This document shows, one piece after another, positions 50,416 through 58,422 of a DNA stretch of 64,000 bases. The position numbers and the translations under genes were made by a program. Numbering within the stretch: the stretch's first letter is position 1; the number at the start of each line of letters is the position of its first letter. Source of the DNA: Pseudonocardiaceae bacterium YIM PH 21723 (GTDB lineage: Bacteria > Actinomycetota > Actinomycetes > Mycobacteriales > Pseudonocardiaceae); the NCBI GenBank assembly GCA_003600225.1, contig QZFT01000030.1:1-64000 (forward strand), read 5' to 3'. The notes beneath the pieces were generated by a model. It saw only the letters and a program-made list of their open reading frames with translations. It made no database searches and was not told the origin of the DNA.

Positions 50416-51000
50416 CTAGTCCTCCAGTCGAAGATTCCGCAGCTTCCCGAGCAGCTCGCCCGGGGTGAAGCGAACCGGGTACGGCCGCGTCGTCCTGAAC
50501 TCCTCGTCCGGCCCGACTTCGGCACACTCGCCATAGCGGCCGCTCGCGCCCAGTTCGAAGGCGAGCAGACGGGGCTCCACCGGATCGATCACCCAGTAGC
50601 TGGGGACCCCCACCCACTGGTAGAAATCCTTCTTCCGGTGCAGATCACGGAACCCCGTACCCGGCGACAGGATCTCGACGGCGAGCACCGGTGGAGCGAT
50701 GAGTCTCTTCGCGGTGAGATCCTCGATCCGCGCGACAAGCACATCCGGCTGCACCTCGTTGCGCATATCCATCTGGAACGCGTACGGCGCCGGTAGCACG
50801 TGGAGATTCGCTGGGCACACGTTGTCCAGGACAACGATCATCTTCGCCGCCACCGTCTGGTGGTAGGTACCCGGCGCGGGGGTCACGAACAACTCCCCGT
50901 CGATGAGCTCGTACCGGCGTCCATCATCAGGCATCCCCTCCAGGTCCCTGACCGTCAAGGGACGCGAGGTACTACCGACTTCAGCCGCCATAACCGTCAT
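50416..51000 (-). CDS. Uma2-family (DUF820) PD-(D/E)XK nuclease-fold protein
   Basis: 194 residues. The Uma2 core: LTVRDLEGMPDDGRRYELID, GELFVTPAPGTYHQTVAAKM, EVQPDVLVARI (metal Asp), PPVLAVEILSPGT (ExK-type strand), RKKDFYQWVGVPSYWVIDP. The Asp, Glu and Lys in QPD..EIL..KK match the restriction-endonuclease-like active site. The family is abundant in actinomycetes and cyanobacteria with no clear physiological role. It precedes the HAD gene by 6 bp. MTVMAAEVG gives two possible Met starts. Confidence 0.88.
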   Translation of the reverse strand: MTVMAAEVGSTSRPLTVRDLEGMPDDGRRYELIDGELFVTPAPGTYHQTVAAKMIVVLDNVCPANLHVLPAPYAFQMDMRNEVQPDVLVARIEDLTAKRLIAPPVLAVEILSPGTGFRDLHRKKDFYQWVGVPSYWVIDPVEPRLLAFELGASGRYGECAEVGPDEEFRTTRPYPVRFTPGELLGKLRNLRLED

Positions 51001-51098
51001 GATGCCCCCATTTCCTAGGTCAAGCCAGCCTCGCAGGCCGGTCTGACAAGCAGAAAGCCGCGAAGAGTGGATCCGGACAGGACATCGCCTGAAAGTGT

Positions 51099-51132
51099 GA
51101 TGCGGCCCGCCGGATATCCGGCGGGCCGCATC
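51099..51132 (-). terminator. Perfect 34-bp palindrome after the lamin-tail protein gene
   Basis: GATGCGGCCCGCCGGAT is followed directly by its complement ATCCGGCGGGCCGCATC, giving a 17-bp uninterrupted dyad starting 15 bp beyond the stop. Confidence 0.8.
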
Positions 51133-51147
51133 GGCGAACAGGTATGA

Positions 51148-52497
51148 CTAGCAGTTCAGCGTGCCCTTGCGCAGCGCGTGCGAGGAGTCGTTGCTGTCAT
51201 CGGCCCAGAGGGTCTGCCGGGTGCCGCCGGAGCAGGTCGGGCTGATGGCGAAGCCCTCGTTGTTGTAGTTGGGCATGCCCGACGGCCGGTTGTAGACGGC
51301 GGTCACCGCGAAGTCCCCGGATCCGCCCAAGTCCAGGATCGCGTGGTGCCCGGAGCAGGTGTCGTCGCAGACCGACCACAGGTGACCGGTGTTCGCGTCG
51401 AAGGACAACGCCATCACCGAGGCGTGGCCGCTGGAGAAGCTCGCCACCCGGGTGTAGCTGCCGCCGCCGGTGAGCGCGTAGGCGTACACCTGACCGTTGG
51501 ACTCCAGTCCGACGAAGAACAGCCCGTTGCCGTGGCCCGAGTAGCTCGCCGGGTTGTAGGCGGCACCGGTGTGCTGGTCCCGGAAGCCGTGCGCGGTCAG
51601 GTAGCTGTCCGGCACGTAGGTGATCGCCTCCAGGCCCTCGTTCGGGTCACCGGACGGCAGGTCCGGGGTCAGGTTCCACTCGGCGGTCGCGTTGATCGTG
51701 CTGCCCGCGGCGCTCGGGTCGAACTTGAGCACCTTGCGCAGGCTGCTGCCGCTGTTGTTGTTGTCCCGCTCGGTGGCCACGAACAGGCCGTCCGGCGTGT
51801 AGGTCACGCCCTCGGCGTCCGGGTCCCCGCTGCCGTTGGCGTAACGCAGCGACTTGGTCAGGTTGGCCGTCCACACGGAGCCGCTCGGGGCGAGCCGGTA
51901 CAGGGTGCTCGGGCCGTTCTTGACCGCCCACAGGTTGCTCGCGTCCTGGAAGGACAGATCGCTGAGGTTGGTGCCGAAGGCGTTGGTGTTGTCCGCGTTG
52001 CTCACCGAGGAACCGCCGGGCCAGGTGCCCGGGGCCGGCGCCGGACAGGAGTTGGCGGCGCCCTTGGTGGACGCGGCGGTGGTGACGAACGAGCCGGTGG
52101 CGTCCGGGCAGCGGCCGTAGGTGGTGCTCGCGTGCGAGGTCCAGGTGTAGGAGTCCACCAGGGTGCCGCCGGGCAGGAACAGCCGGGCCTGGTCGCTGGA
52201 GCCGAGGCCGTAGGCGGACTCCACGTCGAAGGCCCGGAAGCCGCCGGCCGGGATCGTGGTGCCGGAGGCGATGGTGAAGCTGTGCGCGTTGTCGTTGTCC
52301 TTGATCACCCAGCCGCCGACGTCCACGGTCCCGGTGCCCTTGTTGACCAGCTCGACCCAGTCTCCCGGGGAGCCGCCGTTGGACTCGACCTCGTTGATCC
52401 GGATGTCGTCCTGCGGGGCCGCGGTGGCCGGGATTCCGGCCAGACAGGCGGCGGCGACGGAGAGCATCGCGATGGCTAAGCGACTCTTCACGGGCAC
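51148..52497 (-). CDS. Secreted lamin-tail-domain and propeller protein
   Basis: 449 residues. Signal peptide 1-27 (ending PATAA). A lamin-tail domain (about 30-140): IRINEVESNGGSPGDWVELV, GTVDVGGWVIKDND, IPAGGFRAFDVES. Then a domain of about 290 residues like a phytase-type/SdiA-regulated propeller: LSDLSFQDASNLWAVKNGPS, DPDAEGVTYTPDGLFVATERD, EGLEAITYVPDSYL, VMALSFDANTGHLWSVCDDT, NNEGFAISPTC. The acidic repeats DPDAEG, NEGLE and NNEG fit calcium binding. An extracellular enzyme or binding protein is likely; the reaction is unknown. A DasR-like site lies 85-100 bp upstream. Confidence 0.85.
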   Translation of the reverse strand: MPVKSRLAIAMLSVAAACLAGIPATAAPQDDIRINEVESNGGSPGDWVELVNKGTGTVDVGGWVIKDNDNAHSFTIASGTTIPAGGFRAFDVESAYGLGSSDQARLFLPGGTLVDSYTWTSHASTTYGRCPDATGSFVTTAASTKGAANSCPAPAPGTWPGGSSVSNADNTNAFGTNLSDLSFQDASNLWAVKNGPSTLYRLAPSGSVWTANLTKSLRYANGSGDPDAEGVTYTPDGLFVATERDNNNSGSSLRKVLKFDPSAAGSTINATAEWNLTPDLPSGDPNEGLEAITYVPDSYLTAHGFRDQHTGAAYNPASYSGHGNGLFFVGLESNGQVYAYALTGGGSYTRVASFSSGHASVMALSFDANTGHLWSVCDDTCSGHHAILDLGGSGDFAVTAVYNRPSGMPNYNNEGFAISPTCSGGTRQTLWADDSNDSSHALRKGTLNC

Positions 52498-52581
52498 CTT
52501 CTTCGTGAGTGGGCGAGCACTGCCCGTTCACGCTGCTCCGGAAAGGCGTCCTCCGGTTGAACGCACACCGAACGCCGCACG

Positions 52582-52597
52582 GCTGGTCTATAACCGT
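52582..52597 (-). promoter_or_regulatory. DasR-like (dre) site upstream of the lamin-tail gene
   Basis: GCTGGTCTATAACCGT shares 11 of 16 positions with the DasR consensus ACTGGTCTAGACCACT. It is 85 bp upstream of the lamin-tail gene start and 23 bp after the hexosaminidase stop. Weaker than the site at 54227. Confidence 0.35.
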
Positions 52598-52619
52598 GCG
52601 GACGATTCGGTATACGGCC

Positions 52620-54191
52620 TTACTTCCAGTCGACCTGGGGTGAGCGGTAGAAGTCGATGCCCTGGGCCGTGAGGCGCGGGCCCTGCTTCGCCAGCCGGTC
52701 GCGGTAGGCAGTCCAGTCATGCGAGGCCCGGGGGCTCCAGCCGATCTCGGCGATCCCCGGCAATCGCGGGAACGCGAGGTACTCGATGTTGTCGCTGGTC
52801 CGGATGGTCTCGCTCCACAGCGGAGCCTCCACACCGGCGATCTGGTTCTCGGCCACCCCGGTCACGGCGGTGGACGGGTCCCAGCCGTAGGAGTCCTGCA
52901 CCTCGACGAGTCCGGCCCAGCTCAGGCCGATCGGGGTGTCCTTGTTGTACTTCATGTCCAGGTAGGCGCGGTTCGCCGGGGACATGAGGATCTTGTTCCC
53001 GCGCTGGGCGGCCGCGGTGACCTCCGGCGCGGTGGGGTTGGTGCCCCAGAACTGCGGCACGGCGGTGACCGGCGGCGTGGCCTTGGCGATCTCGTGCCAG
53101 CCGATGAACTCCTTGCCGTACTTGGCCGCCAGGGGCTGCACCTTGTCCTGGAAGGCCTGGTAGTCCTCCGGCTTGGTGGAGTGCGCCTCGTCGCCACCGA
53201 TGTGCAGGTACCTGCCGGGGGTCAGCGCGGACAGTTCACGGATCACGTCCTCGACGAACGTGTAGGTGATCGGCAGGCCGATGCACAGCGAGCTGTAGCC
53301 GACCTCGATGTCGGTGCGCGGCGGCACGGCCACGCCGTCGCAGTTGAGCTCGGCGTAGCTGTGCTGGGCGGCGTTGGTGTGCCCGGGCATGTCGACCTCG
53401 GGGACGATGTCGATGTGCCGGGAGGCGGCGTACGCGACGATGTCCCTGTACTGCTCCTGGGTGTAGTAGCCACCCGGGTCACCGCCGACGGCGGTCTGCC
53501 CGCCGATGGTGGCGAGCTTCGGCCAGCTCTTGATCTCGATCCGCCAGCCCTGGTCGTCGGTCAGGTGCAGATGCAGGGTGTTGATCTTGTACTGGGCGAT
53601 CTGGTCGATGTACAGCTTGACCTGGTCCGGGGTGAAGAAGTGCCGGGCCACGTCCAGCATCGCGCTGCGGTGACCGAAGCGCGGGAAGTCGACGACGGTT
53701 CCACCGGCGACCGGCCACTCCCGGGTCTGCACGGTCTTCGACTCGATGGCCGCCGGGAACAGCTGGCGCAACGACTGGACACCGGAGAACAGGCCGTCGG
53801 TGGTGGTCGCCCGGATCCGGACACCCTCCGGATGGACCTCCAGGCGGTAGCCCTCGGCGCCGAGCTTGCCGTCCTTGATCAGGAAGAGCTCGATGGCCTT
53901 GCCACCCCGCTCCTCGGCGCTGGAATGCACCGGGAGCGGGTAGCCGGTGGCGGGCTTCAGCAGTGCCTGGAGGTACTGGGCGACCTCCAGGGACTCCTTG
54001 TCGGCACAGATCACCGTGCCGGGGGTCAGCAGGAACGGTTCCGCGGCGGCCTTCGCTTCGACCGGGGCGGGAACGATGTCGGTGACCGCACGCTCGACCG
54101 TCGGGAGCGCGATCGACTCGATGCTGGCGATGGCCGGCGGTCCGAGGAGGGCCAGGCCCGCGACCAGGCCGAGTAGCAGGGTTCTCTTCAC
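52620..54191 (-). CDS. Secreted beta-N-acetylhexosaminidase, family GH20
   Basis: 523 residues. Signal peptide 1-23, GH20b N-terminal domain (about 38-155), then the barrel: RSAMLDVARHFFTPDQVKLY, LHLHLTDDQGWRIEIKSWP, YVPEVDMPGHT-like EVDMPGHTNAA, and catalytic D334-E335 in YLHIGGDEAHS. The Asp polarises the acetamido group of the substrate and the Glu is acid/base. It releases GlcNAc from chitin oligomers or other terminal HexNAc. Two cysteines (LNCDG, SSLCIG) may form a disulfide. A good DasR-like site lies 36-51 bp upstream, in keeping with GlcNAc-controlled chitin use. Confidence 0.95.
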   Translation of the reverse strand: MKRTLLLGLVAGLALLGPPAIASIESIALPTVERAVTDIVPAPVEAKAAAEPFLLTPGTVICADKESLEVAQYLQALLKPATGYPLPVHSSAEERGGKAIELFLIKDGKLGAEGYRLEVHPEGVRIRATTTDGLFSGVQSLRQLFPAAIESKTVQTREWPVAGGTVVDFPRFGHRSAMLDVARHFFTPDQVKLYIDQIAQYKINTLHLHLTDDQGWRIEIKSWPKLATIGGQTAVGGDPGGYYTQEQYRDIVAYAASRHIDIVPEVDMPGHTNAAQHSYAELNCDGVAVPPRTDIEVGYSSLCIGLPITYTFVEDVIRELSALTPGRYLHIGGDEAHSTKPEDYQAFQDKVQPLAAKYGKEFIGWHEIAKATPPVTAVPQFWGTNPTAPEVTAAAQRGNKILMSPANRAYLDMKYNKDTPIGLSWAGLVEVQDSYGWDPSTAVTGVAENQIAGVEAPLWSETIRTSDNIEYLAFPRLPGIAEIGWSPRASHDWTAYRDRLAKQGPRLTAQGIDFYRSPQVDWK

Positions 54192-54226
54192 AGCAACCTC
54201 CGAGCAGGGGGGCGGGGGCGGCTTTC

Positions 54227-54242
54227 AAAGGTATAGACCAAA
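54227..54242 (-). promoter_or_regulatory. DasR-like (dre) operator of the GH20 gene
   Basis: On the gene strand it reads TTTGGTCTATACCTTT, matching the DasR consensus ACTGGTCTAGACCACT at 11 positions with an intact GGTCTA-ACC core. It is 36 bp upstream of the hexosaminidase ATG, where a repressor would block transcription. Confidence 0.6.
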
Positions 54243-54272
54243 TATAGGTTGAGCAAGAAACCAACGCAGTAC

Positions 54273-54325
54273 CCGAAGTCGGCGATGTTCGGTCTCGTTC
54301 CTCGCCCGAACATCGCCAACTTCGG
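54273..54325. repeat. CCGAAGT stem-loop, copy 3
   Basis: CCGAAGTCGGCGATGTTCGG pairs with CCGAACATCGCCAACTTCGG (54306-54325), a 20-bp stem with one wobble and a 13-nt loop. It begins 10 bp after the sdhB stop and is a likely terminator of the succinate dehydrogenase operon. Confidence 0.8.
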
Positions 54326-54334
54326 AACCAGACA

Positions 54335-55084
54335 TCAGCGCTTGCGGCGGAACAGCGAGGCCACCGCGAACAGCGGGTCGTACTTGCGGTCGGCCACGCG
54401 CTCCTTCAACGGGATCAACGCGTTGTCGGTGATCTTGATGTGTTCCGGGCAGACCTCGGTGCAGCACTTGGTGATGTTGCACATGCCCAGGCCGTGCGCC
54501 TCCTGGGCGGCGGACACCCGGTCCTCGGCGTCGAGGGGATGCATCTCCAGTTCGGCCACCCGCATGAGGAACCGGGGACCGGCGAAGTTCTGCTTGTTCT
54601 CCTCGTGGTCACGCACCACGTGACAGGTGTTCTGGCACAGGAAGCACTCGATGCACTTGCGGAACTCCTGCGAGCGCTCGACGTCCACCTGCTGCATCCG
54701 GTAGTCCCCCGGCTGCACGCCGGGCGGCGGCGCGAAGGACGGGATCTCCCGCGCCTTCTGGTAGTTGAAGGACACGTCGGTGACCAGGTCCTTGATCACC
54801 GGGAACGTGCGCATCGGCGTGACGGTGATCGTCTCGTCCTCGGTGAAGGTGGACATCCGGGTCATGCACAGCAGCCGCGGCCGCCCGTTGATCTCCGCCG
54901 AACACGAGCCGCACTTGCCGGCCTTGCAGTTCCACCGCACCGCCAGGTCCGGGGCCTGCGTGGCCTGCAACCGGTGGATGATGTCCAGCACGACCTCGCC
55001 CTCGTTCACCTCGACGAGGAAGTCGTGCAGCCCACCGTCCTTGTCGTCCCCGCGCCAGACCTTGAAACTCGCCTTGTATCCCAT
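54335..55084 (-). CDS. sdhB: Succinate dehydrogenase/fumarate reductase iron-sulfur subunit
   Basis: 249 residues. The N-terminal ferredoxin domain holds the 2Fe-2S ligands Cys53, Cys58, Cys61 and Cys73 (WNCKAGKCGSCSAEI; LLC). The C-terminal domain has CIECFLCQNTC and CTEVCP for the 4Fe-4S and 3Fe-4S clusters. It passes electrons from the flavoprotein to the membrane quinone site. It follows sdhA by 2 bp. The long form with HCVVRDHE-like CHVVRDHEENKQNFAG is that of the actinobacterial Sdh1 type (Rv0247c group). Confidence 0.96.
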   Translation of the reverse strand: MGYKASFKVWRGDDKDGGLHDFLVEVNEGEVVLDIIHRLQATQAPDLAVRWNCKAGKCGSCSAEINGRPRLLCMTRMSTFTEDETITVTPMRTFPVIKDLVTDVSFNYQKAREIPSFAPPPGVQPGDYRMQQVDVERSQEFRKCIECFLCQNTCHVVRDHEENKQNFAGPRFLMRVAELEMHPLDAEDRVSAAQEAHGLGMCNITKCCTEVCPEHIKITDNALIPLKERVADRKYDPLFAVASLFRRKR

Positions 55085-55086
55085 GA

Positions 55087-56979
55087 TCAGGCCGTCCCTT
55101 CCGCGCGATGAGCGGACAGCTCCTCGGAGACGAAGTACTTTCCGAGCTCGTCCTTCTCGAACAGGTCGAGCAGATCGGCGCGCAGCGGGATCTGGTCCTG
55201 CCTGCGCACGTCGATGCCCTCATCGCTGGTCGTGCAGACCAGCAGCGTGCTGCGCCAGCCCGCGTCCATCCCCGGGAAGTCGTCGCGGGTGTGCCCGCCC
55301 CGGCTCTCGGTCCGCTCCAGCGCCGCCCTGGCCACGCACTCGCTGATCCACAGCATGTTCCGCAGGTCGATCGCCAGGTGCCAGCCGGGGTTGAACTGCC
55401 GGTGACCCTCCACCGCGATGTGGTTGGCTCGCTGCCGGAGCTCGTCCAGCTTCTTCAGCGCGAGCTTCATCTCCTCGCCGGTGCGGATGATGCCGACCAG
55501 GTCGTTCATCACCTGCTGCAGCTCGGTGTGGATGGTGTACGGGTTCTCCCCGCTGCCCTCGAACGGCGCCAAGGCGTCCTTCGACGCCTGGGAAACCTGG
55601 GCCTCGGTCACCAGCGGACGCGGACCGGTGAGAGAGTCCACGTACCCGGCGGCGCCGAGCCCGGCCCGGCGGCCGAAGACCAGCAGGTCGGACAGCGAGT
55701 TGCCGCCGAGGCGGTTGGAGCCGTGCATGCCGCCGGAGCACTCCCCCGCGGCGAACAGGCCGGGTACGGCCGACTGGCCGGTGTCCGGGTCGACCTCGAT
55801 GCCACCCATGACGTAGTGGCAGGTCGGGCCGACCTCCATCGGCTCGGCGGTGATGTCCACGTCGGCCAGTTCCTTGAACTGGTGGTGCATGGACGGCAGC
55901 CGCCGCTTGATCTCCTCGGCGGGCAACCGGGTGGACACGTCCAGGAAGACGCCGCCGTGCGGGGTGCCCCGGCCGGCCTTGACCTCGGAGTTGATCGACC
56001 GGGCGACCTCGTCCCTGGGCAGCAGTTCCGGCGGGCGCCGGTTGTTGTCCGGGTCGGTGTACCAGCGGTCGCCCTCTTCCTCGGTGGTCGCGTACTTCTC
56101 TTTGAACACGTCCGGGATGTACTCGAACATGAACCGCTTGCCCTCGGAGTTCCGCAGCACACCGCCGTCGCCGCGCACCGACTCGGTGACCAGGATGCCC
56201 TTCACCGAGGGCGGCCAGACCATGCCGGTCGGGTGGAACTGGATGAACTCCATGTTGATCAGCGCGGCACCCGCGCGCAGCGCCAGGGCGTGCCCGTCGC
56301 CGGTGTACTCCCAAGAGTTCGAGGTGACCTTGAAGGACTTGCCGATGCCGCCGGTCGCCAGCACGACGGCCGGGGTCTCGAACACCACGAACCGGCCGGA
56401 TTCGCGCCAGTAGCCGAAGGCGCCGGCGATCCGGTCGCCGGCCTTGACCAGCTCGGTGATGGTGAGTTCCTGGAAGACCTTGATATTGGCCTCGTAGTCA
56501 CCGGTGGCCTTGTAGTCCTCCTGCTGCAACGAGACGATCTTCTGCTGCAGCGTGCGGATCAGTTCCAAGCCGGTCCGGTCGCCGACGTGCGCCAGCCGCG
56601 GGTACTCGTGGCCGCCGAAGTTGCGCTGGCTGATCCGGCCGTCCTTGGTGCGGTCGAACAGCGCGCCGTAGGTCTCCAGTTCCCAAACCCGCTCCGGGGC
56701 CTCCTTGGCGTGCAGCTCGGCCATCCGCCAGTTGTTCAGGAACTTGCCGCCACGCATGGTGTCCCGGAAGTGGACCTGCCAGTTGTCGCCGGAGTTGACG
56801 TTGCCCATGGCCGCGGCGATACCGCCCTCGGCCATCACGGTGTGCGCCTTGCCGAACAGTGACTTGCAGATGATCGCGGTGCGCTTGCCCTGTTCCCTGG
56901 CCTCGATCGCGGCCCGCAGACCGGCGCCCCCAGCACCGATCACCACGACGTCGTAGTTGTGACGCTCGATCTCAGTCAT
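55087..56979 (-). CDS. sdhA: Succinate dehydrogenase flavoprotein subunit
   Basis: 630 residues from MTEIERH at 56979; the frame upstream reads through the intergenic gap. FAD-binding VVVIGAGGAGLRAAIEA (12-28) and covalent-FAD His46 in KAHTVMAEGGIAAAMGN are present. Substrate-binding HPTGM and the catalytic Arg region TESVRGDGGVLRN follow, then YVMGGIEVD and NRLGGNSLSDLLVFG. It oxidises succinate to fumarate. The gene lies 16 bp after the membrane anchor gene and 2 bp before sdhB, an order (anchor-A-B) typical of actinobacterial Sdh1. Confidence 0.96.
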   Translation of the reverse strand: MTEIERHNYDVVVIGAGGAGLRAAIEAREQGKRTAIICKSLFGKAHTVMAEGGIAAAMGNVNSGDNWQVHFRDTMRGGKFLNNWRMAELHAKEAPERVWELETYGALFDRTKDGRISQRNFGGHEYPRLAHVGDRTGLELIRTLQQKIVSLQQEDYKATGDYEANIKVFQELTITELVKAGDRIAGAFGYWRESGRFVVFETPAVVLATGGIGKSFKVTSNSWEYTGDGHALALRAGAALINMEFIQFHPTGMVWPPSVKGILVTESVRGDGGVLRNSEGKRFMFEYIPDVFKEKYATTEEEGDRWYTDPDNNRRPPELLPRDEVARSINSEVKAGRGTPHGGVFLDVSTRLPAEEIKRRLPSMHHQFKELADVDITAEPMEVGPTCHYVMGGIEVDPDTGQSAVPGLFAAGECSGGMHGSNRLGGNSLSDLLVFGRRAGLGAAGYVDSLTGPRPLVTEAQVSQASKDALAPFEGSGENPYTIHTELQQVMNDLVGIIRTGEEMKLALKKLDELRQRANHIAVEGHRQFNPGWHLAIDLRNMLWISECVARAALERTESRGGHTRDDFPGMDAGWRSTLLVCTTSDEGIDVRRQDQIPLRADLLDLFEKDELGKYFVSEELSAHRAEGTA

Positions 56980-56995
56980 CGTCCCTATCCAGTTG

Positions 56996-57796
56996 TCAGT
57001 TGAAGATCCGCAGGTCACTGATGGCGCCGCCGGCGACCAGTGACACATAGAGGTCGGTCAGACCCACCGAGATCAGCGATGCCCAGGCCAGCTGCATGTG
57101 CTTGCCGTTGAACTTGCTGACCTGCTGCCACAGCCAGTAGCGCACCGGGTGTTTCGAGAAGTGCGTCAGCTTGCCGCCCATGATGTGGCGGCAGGAGTGA
57201 CAGGAGACGGTGTACGCCCAGATCAACGAGACGTTGACCACCATGATCAGCGTGCCGAGGCCGATGCCGAAGCCGCCGTCCTTGCCGTGGAAGGCGATGA
57301 CGGTGTCCCAGGTGAGCACGAGGGCCACCGGGATCGCGGCGTAGAAGAAGTACCGGTGGATGTTCTGCATGATCAGCGGGAACCGCGTCTCACCGGAGTA
57401 CTTCGCGTGCGGCTCGGCGACGGCGCAGGCGGGCGGCGACAACCAGAACGCCCGGTAGTAGGCCTTGCGGTAGTAGTAGCAGGTCAGCCGGAAGCCGAGG
57501 ACGAACGGCAGCACGAACAGCGGCGGGGTGACCAGCGGCCCCAGATCGGGGAACCACTGACCGAAGTGGCTGGAGCCCGGCTCACACACCGCCGAGAGGC
57601 ACGGCGAGTAGAACGGCGCCAGGTAGTGGTACTGCGGCACCCAGTAGTTCGCGTTCTGAAACGCGCGCACCGTGCCGTAGATGATGAAGATCATCAGTCC
57701 GGTGAAGGTGACGAGCGGGGCCAGCCACCACCGGTCGGTGCGCAGCGTGCGCGCCTCGATGCGCGCCCTCCCGGGCGCGCCAGGTGTAACAGTCAT
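56996..57796 (-). CDS. Succinate dehydrogenase membrane anchor (Rv0249c-like, five-helix type)
   Basis: 266 residues from MTVTPG. About five membrane helices: LAPLVTFTGLMIFIIYGTVR, LVTPPLFVLPFVLGFRLTCY, YFFYAAIPVALVLTWDTVI, LIMVVNVSLIWAYTVSCH, LAWASLISVGLTDLYVSLV. Conserved His residues (NIHRYFF, CHSCRHIMGG, KHMQLAW) could bind haem b. A long loop contains CLSAVCEPGSSHFGQW. It anchors the SdhAB dimer and provides the quinone site. It precedes sdhA by 16 bp. Single fused anchor instead of separate SdhC and SdhD. Confidence 0.9.
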   Translation of the reverse strand: MTVTPGAPGRARIEARTLRTDRWWLAPLVTFTGLMIFIIYGTVRAFQNANYWVPQYHYLAPFYSPCLSAVCEPGSSHFGQWFPDLGPLVTPPLFVLPFVLGFRLTCYYYRKAYYRAFWLSPPACAVAEPHAKYSGETRFPLIMQNIHRYFFYAAIPVALVLTWDTVIAFHGKDGGFGIGLGTLIMVVNVSLIWAYTVSCHSCRHIMGGKLTHFSKHPVRYWLWQQVSKFNGKHMQLAWASLISVGLTDLYVSLVAGGAISDLRIFN

Positions 57797-57824
57797 CGAA
57801 TCCTCTGCGCTGAGTCGGTTCGGG

Positions 57825-58118
57825 TCAGTGCTGGTGTCGCCGGTATCCGCCGACGCCCTCGTCATCCGCACCCCGCCATAGCTCTGGGTCATAGGGGGTA
57901 TCGGATACGAGCACCATGTCGTGCTCCTCGCCGGTACGCGGACTCGGGGGCTGCGGGGTCGCGGTGAACTCATCGACATCGATGCCCAACCGCTCGACAG
58001 CGTTGGCGATGCGGCGCACGGCCGCGGCGTCCCCATATCGGACGCGTAGTGCGCCAACACACTGGTGAAGATCGTTCAGCGCTCGCTGAAGGGCGGCAAG
58101 TTCGGTGGTGGACGACAT
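57825..58118 (-). CDS. Small protein heading the succinate dehydrogenase operon
   Basis: 97 residues from MSSTTEL; AGGGAGC precedes the ATG. Residues 1-50 form a helix pair (ELAALQRALNDLHQCVGALR, AAAVRRIANAVERLGIDVDE), and the remainder is Pro/Asp-rich and disordered (VLVSDTPYDPELWRG). It lies 28 bp ahead of the membrane anchor gene on the same strand. I do not know the family; similar short proteins precede sdh genes in related genera as far as I recall. A helper or assembly role is only a guess. Confidence 0.65.
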   Translation of the reverse strand: MSSTTELAALQRALNDLHQCVGALRVRYGDAAAVRRIANAVERLGIDVDEFTATPQPPSPRTGEEHDMVLVSDTPYDPELWRGADDEGVGGYRRHQH

Positions 58119-58217
58119 CCCGCGCTCCCTTGTTCTGCCGGTACCGGGAGAGATCCCCGGTGTACTCGCAGACTCTGCCCGCAGGATCCCTTTGTGACAA
58201 GGGGCACACGCCGATCG

Positions 58218-58248
58218 ACAGTAGTGTGGATCACATATTGCTTGTCGA
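58218..58248 (-). promoter_or_regulatory. Probable promoter of the sdh operon with GATC-centred dyad
   Basis: On the minus strand, TCGACA (58248-58243) and TACTGT (58223-58218) are spaced 19 bp and resemble -35 and -10 hexamers. Between them lies GTGATCCACAC. A related dyad, GGTGTGATCGCACC with one mismatch, is centred 35 bp away at 58259-58272. A regulator may bind both. Confidence 0.35.
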
Positions 58249-58366
58249 GCTATAGGGTGGTGTGATCGCACCGATGCGATATCGCCCGGCCAGATCGGTC
58301 CAGATACGGCTGGGCCGGCGACCGCCTCGAAGCGGCTGAATGTGGCCTTACTTCGGTAGAGGACGG

Positions 58367-58413
58367 TGAATGTGGCTCGCGGTCGGATAGACCGAACGGA
58401 AGCCACATTCAGT
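58367..58413. terminator. TGAATGTGGCT stem-loop after the LysR gene
   Basis: TGAATGTGGCT pairs with AGCCACATTCA, with an inner GGTC/GACC stem. A third GAATGTGGCCTTAC arm lies at 58338. It sits between the stop of LysR and the sdh promoter and belongs to the same general class of palindromes as at 20375. Confidence 0.6.
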
Positions 58414-58422
58414 CGGAACGGG

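Noticed and set aside
55108-56862. Long open frame of 584 codons opposite sdhA
   Set aside because: Antisense to a certain gene, no ribosome site, composition typical of shadows.
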